The notes under the pieces are model-generated. The model worked only from the letters and a program-made list of their open reading frames with translations, was not told where the DNA came from and ran no database searches. DNA of 6,603 nucleotides from Candidatus Rokuibacteriota bacterium (GTDB taxonomy: Bacteria > Methylomirabilota > Methylomirabilia > Rokubacteriales > CSP1-6): NCBI GenBank assembly GCA_016206385.1, contig JACQRS010000241.1, forward strand, positions 1-6,603, in the 5' to 3' direction. Made by a program: the position numbers and the translations under genes. Shown piece after piece: positions 4,674 through 6,603 of this stretch (position 1 is the first letter of the stretch; the number at the start of each line of letters is the position of its first letter).

Positions 4674-6419
4674 TCAGCGGACGCCGGGCTCCATCTGGAG
4701 CGCGTAGAGCCGGCGGTACACGCCGTCCCGGGCGATCAGCTCCTCGTGCCGCCCCGCCGCGGCGATCCGCCCCTCGTGGATCACGTAGATGCGGTCGGCG
4801 TTCCGCACCGTCGAGAGCCGATGCGCGATCACCAGAACGGTGCGGCCCTTCATCAGGTCGGCGAGGGCTTGCTGGACCATGAACTCGCTTTCGGAGTCCA
4901 GCTCGGAAGTGGCCTCGTCCAGGATGAGCATGGGCGGGTCCTTCAGGAAGGCGCGGGCAATGGCGAGCCGCTGACGCTGGCCGCCCGAGAGCCTGACCCC
5001 GCGCTCGCCGACCTGGGCGTGATAGCCGTCCGGCAGGGCGGCGATGAATTCGTGGCAGTGGGCCAGCCTGGCGGCCCGTTCCACCTCCTCGGCCGTGGCG
5101 CCGGGCTTCCCGTAGGCGATGTTGTAGAAGGTCGTGTCGTTGAACAGGAAGGTTTCCTGGGTGACGAGACCCATCTGGGCTCGGAGCGAGGCGAGGGTCA
5201 CGTCCCGGATGTCGTGCCCGTCCAGCAGGATGCGTCCGGCGGTGACGTCGTAGAAGCGGGGCAGGAGGTCCATGAGGGTGGTCTTGCCGGCGCCGCTCAT
5301 GCCGACAAAGGCGACCACCTCGCCCTTCCTCACCGTCAAGCTGATGTCGCTCAGGACCGGTGCCTCTCCGCTGGGGTAGCGGAAGCTCACGCGATCGAAC
5401 TCGAGCCGGCCCTCGAACCCAGACAGGACGGTCGCGCCGGGCCGGTCAGCGATGGCGGGCCGTGTGTCCAGGATCTCGAAGACGCGCTCCACCGAGGACG
5501 TGGACTGCTGGATCGTGTTGGCGATGCGGGAGAGCTTCCGGACCGGTCCGTAGAGCATGATGACCGCCGCCGTGAACGAGAAGAAGCTTCCCGGCGTCAT
5601 GTGTCCCTGGATCACCTGGTAGCCGCCGTACCAGAGCGCCCCCATGATCCCTAGGGCGCCCAGCACCTCCATCAGGGGTTCGGTGAGCTCGTCGGTCCGG
5701 TGGTCCTTGAGCGAGAGGTCGAGCAAGCGCCGGTTGACCCGGTCGAAGCGCTCCTGCTCGTGCCGCTCCCGGCCGAAGGCCTTGACGATCTTGGTGCCGG
5801 CAAACGCCTCGTGGAGGACCGTGTTGAGCTCGGCGATCTTCTCCTGGGCGCGCTTGTTGATCCGGTAGAGCTTCTGGCCGATGGCCCGCGCGATGGCGCC
5901 CACGAACGGGAAGACCACGACCGCGATGAGGGCCAGGACCCACTCGCGGAGCACCATGACCGCGAGCAGGGCGAGGATCGTCGCCACCTGCCGCACCGCC
6001 ATGACCAAGACCTGCGATGAGACTCGGGCCAGCCGGTTCACGTCGTTGATCACCCGCGACATCAGCTCCGCGGAGTGGAGATCGGAAAAGAAGGCCAGGG
6101 GCATCCCCTGGATGTGGGTGTAGAGGTCGCGCCGGATCGTGGCGATGACCCGCTCCCCCACCGCGGCCATCAGGTAGGACTGGGCGTAGCGGCCCGCGCC
6201 CTTGAGCACGTAGGCGCCGAGGAGGGCCAGCGGGATCAGCTTTAGCATGAGGAGATCGCGCTTGAGGAAGATCTCGTCCATGGCGGGCTTGACCAGCCAC
6301 GCGATGGCGCCCTCGGCGCCGGCGACCACCAGGGCCAGCACGCTCCCCAGCAGGAGCCATCCCCAGTAGGGACGGAGGTAGAGCAGGAGCCGGGGAAGCA
6401 GGGTGAGTCCCTTTTTCAT
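4674..6419 (-). CDS. msbA: MsbA-like ABC exporter (lipid A-core flippase candidate)
   Basis: A 581-residue half-transporter with fused membrane and ATPase domains, essentially the size of E. coli MsbA (582). It would work as a homodimer in the inner membrane, flipping lipid A-core (or another lipid) outward with ATP. Residues 1 to about 310 hold six hydrophobic segments; the first is around 18-40 and includes WLLLGSVLALVVAG. The ATPase domain has Walker A GMSGAGKT (373-380), Q-loop Q421, the ABC signature LSGGQ (477-481), Walker B MLILDE with D501 and catalytic E502, and the switch histidine H533 in IAHRLS. All catalytic residues are present. The ATG overlaps the upstream glycosyltransferase stop as ATGA, so the two genes are coupled. 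A terminator-like hairpin lies 20 bases past the stop. The lipid A role is inferred from length and the glycosyltransferase neighbours; other type IV exporters that carry lipids or peptides look similar. Confidence 0.88.
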   Translation of the reverse strand: MKKGLTLLPRLLLYLRPYWGWLLLGSVLALVVAGAEGAIAWLVKPAMDEIFLKRDLLMLKLIPLALLGAYVLKGAGRYAQSYLMAAVGERVIATIRRDLYTHIQGMPLAFFSDLHSAELMSRVINDVNRLARVSSQVLVMAVRQVATILALLAVMVLREWVLALIAVVVFPFVGAIARAIGQKLYRINKRAQEKIAELNTVLHEAFAGTKIVKAFGRERHEQERFDRVNRRLLDLSLKDHRTDELTEPLMEVLGALGIMGALWYGGYQVIQGHMTPGSFFSFTAAVIMLYGPVRKLSRIANTIQQSTSSVERVFEILDTRPAIADRPGATVLSGFEGRLEFDRVSFRYPSGEAPVLSDISLTVRKGEVVAFVGMSGAGKTTLMDLLPRFYDVTAGRILLDGHDIRDVTLASLRAQMGLVTQETFLFNDTTFYNIAYGKPGATAEEVERAARLAHCHEFIAALPDGYHAQVGERGVRLSGGQRQRLAIARAFLKDPPMLILDEATSELDSESEFMVQQALADLMKGRTVLVIAHRLSTVRNADRIYVIHEGRIAAAGRHEELIARDGVYRRLYALQMEPGVR

Positions 6420-6603
6420 GATTGGCCGGCGAGCAGCCGGCGGTAGAGCCGCTCGGTGAGCTCCGCCTTGAGCCGGCTGGAGAAGAGCGCCTCGACGTGC
6501 TTGCGTCCCGCCCGCGCCATCTCCTTGGCCCTCACCGGGTTCTCCATCACCCGGAGGATGGCCTGGGCGAGGGCTTCGGGGTTCCGGGGCGGCACCAGGA
6601 GCC
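6416..6603 (-). CDS. GT4-type (GT-B fold) glycosyltransferase, C-terminal fragment
   Basis: The minus-strand frame is open from the window edge (first full codon at 6601) to a TGA at 6416-6418 and encodes the last 61 residues of a protein. The segment LLVPPRNPEALAQAILRVME, followed by NPVRAKEMARAGRKHV, is the classic end of family 4 glycosyltransferases, where a 'lv.pgdp.aLa.ai..ll.d' stretch sits after the donor-binding glutamate. The EX7E motif would be outside the window. It most likely adds a sugar to LPS core or a related glycan; donor and acceptor cannot be told. The gene lies directly upstream of the MsbA-like exporter, with a four-base ATGA overlap, which supports joint expression in an envelope operon. 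It is cut by the window edge, not broken. Confidence 0.8.
   Translation of the reverse strand, partial: LLVPPRNPEALAQAILRVMENPVRAKEMARAGRKHVEALFSSRLKAELTERLYRRLLAGQS

Noticed and set aside
4746..5654. 302-residue + strand open frame opposite the ABC exporter
   Set aside because: It is antisense to the Walker, signature and H-loop coding region, with a composition typical of a codon-bias shadow and no domain or ribosome site.
1..6603. CRISPR arrays, insertion sequences, tRNA/rRNA genes, phage or toxin-antitoxin modules
   Set aside because: No regularly spaced repeats, transposase motifs, cloverleaf structures or small coupled toxin-like genes were seen on either strand.

Overview
This is a GC-rich window with six clear protein genes, one small probable gene, and almost no non-coding space. 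Genes overlap by 1 to 4 bases or sit within about 110 bases of each other. The MsbA-type lipid A exporter with sugar-transfer genes points to a diderm (LPS-making) bacterium. The GC content and gene style would suit an uncultured soil or subsurface lineage such as Rokubacteria/Methylomirabilota, but that placement is inference; nothing in the window proves it.

Left part (1-1006). On the + strand are the end of a LOG-family (TIGR00730-like) Rossmann protein and, overlapping its stop by one base, a complete thioredoxin-type arsenate reductase with all three redox cysteines. A 60-residue zinc-ribbon protein on the - strand converges on arsC and overlaps its 3' end by 29 bases.

Middle (1007-2832). 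A short region (about 100 bases) carries promoter-like elements facing both ways. It is followed by a complete two-domain glutamine-dependent NAD+ synthetase (nadE). The nadE stop codon and the stop codon of the next, convergent gene form the two arms of one perfect 14-base palindrome.

Right part (2839-6603, all - strand). Read in transcription order, this is an envelope cluster: the end of a GT4-type glycosyltransferase, an MsbA-like ABC exporter (ATGA overlap), a GC-rich hairpin with a T-rich tail, a perfect TATAAT box, a DPM1-like family 2 glycosyltransferase, and a Gfo/Idh/MocA sugar dehydrogenase (GTGA overlap). The exporter would flip lipid A-core across the inner membrane. The two glycosyltransferases and the dehydrogenase would build or modify envelope sugars.

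I found no CRISPR array, transposon, tRNA, rRNA or phage gene. The window is mostly ordinary core metabolism and envelope biogenesis. The least explained items are the zinc-ribbon mini-protein and the GT2-dehydrogenase pair.
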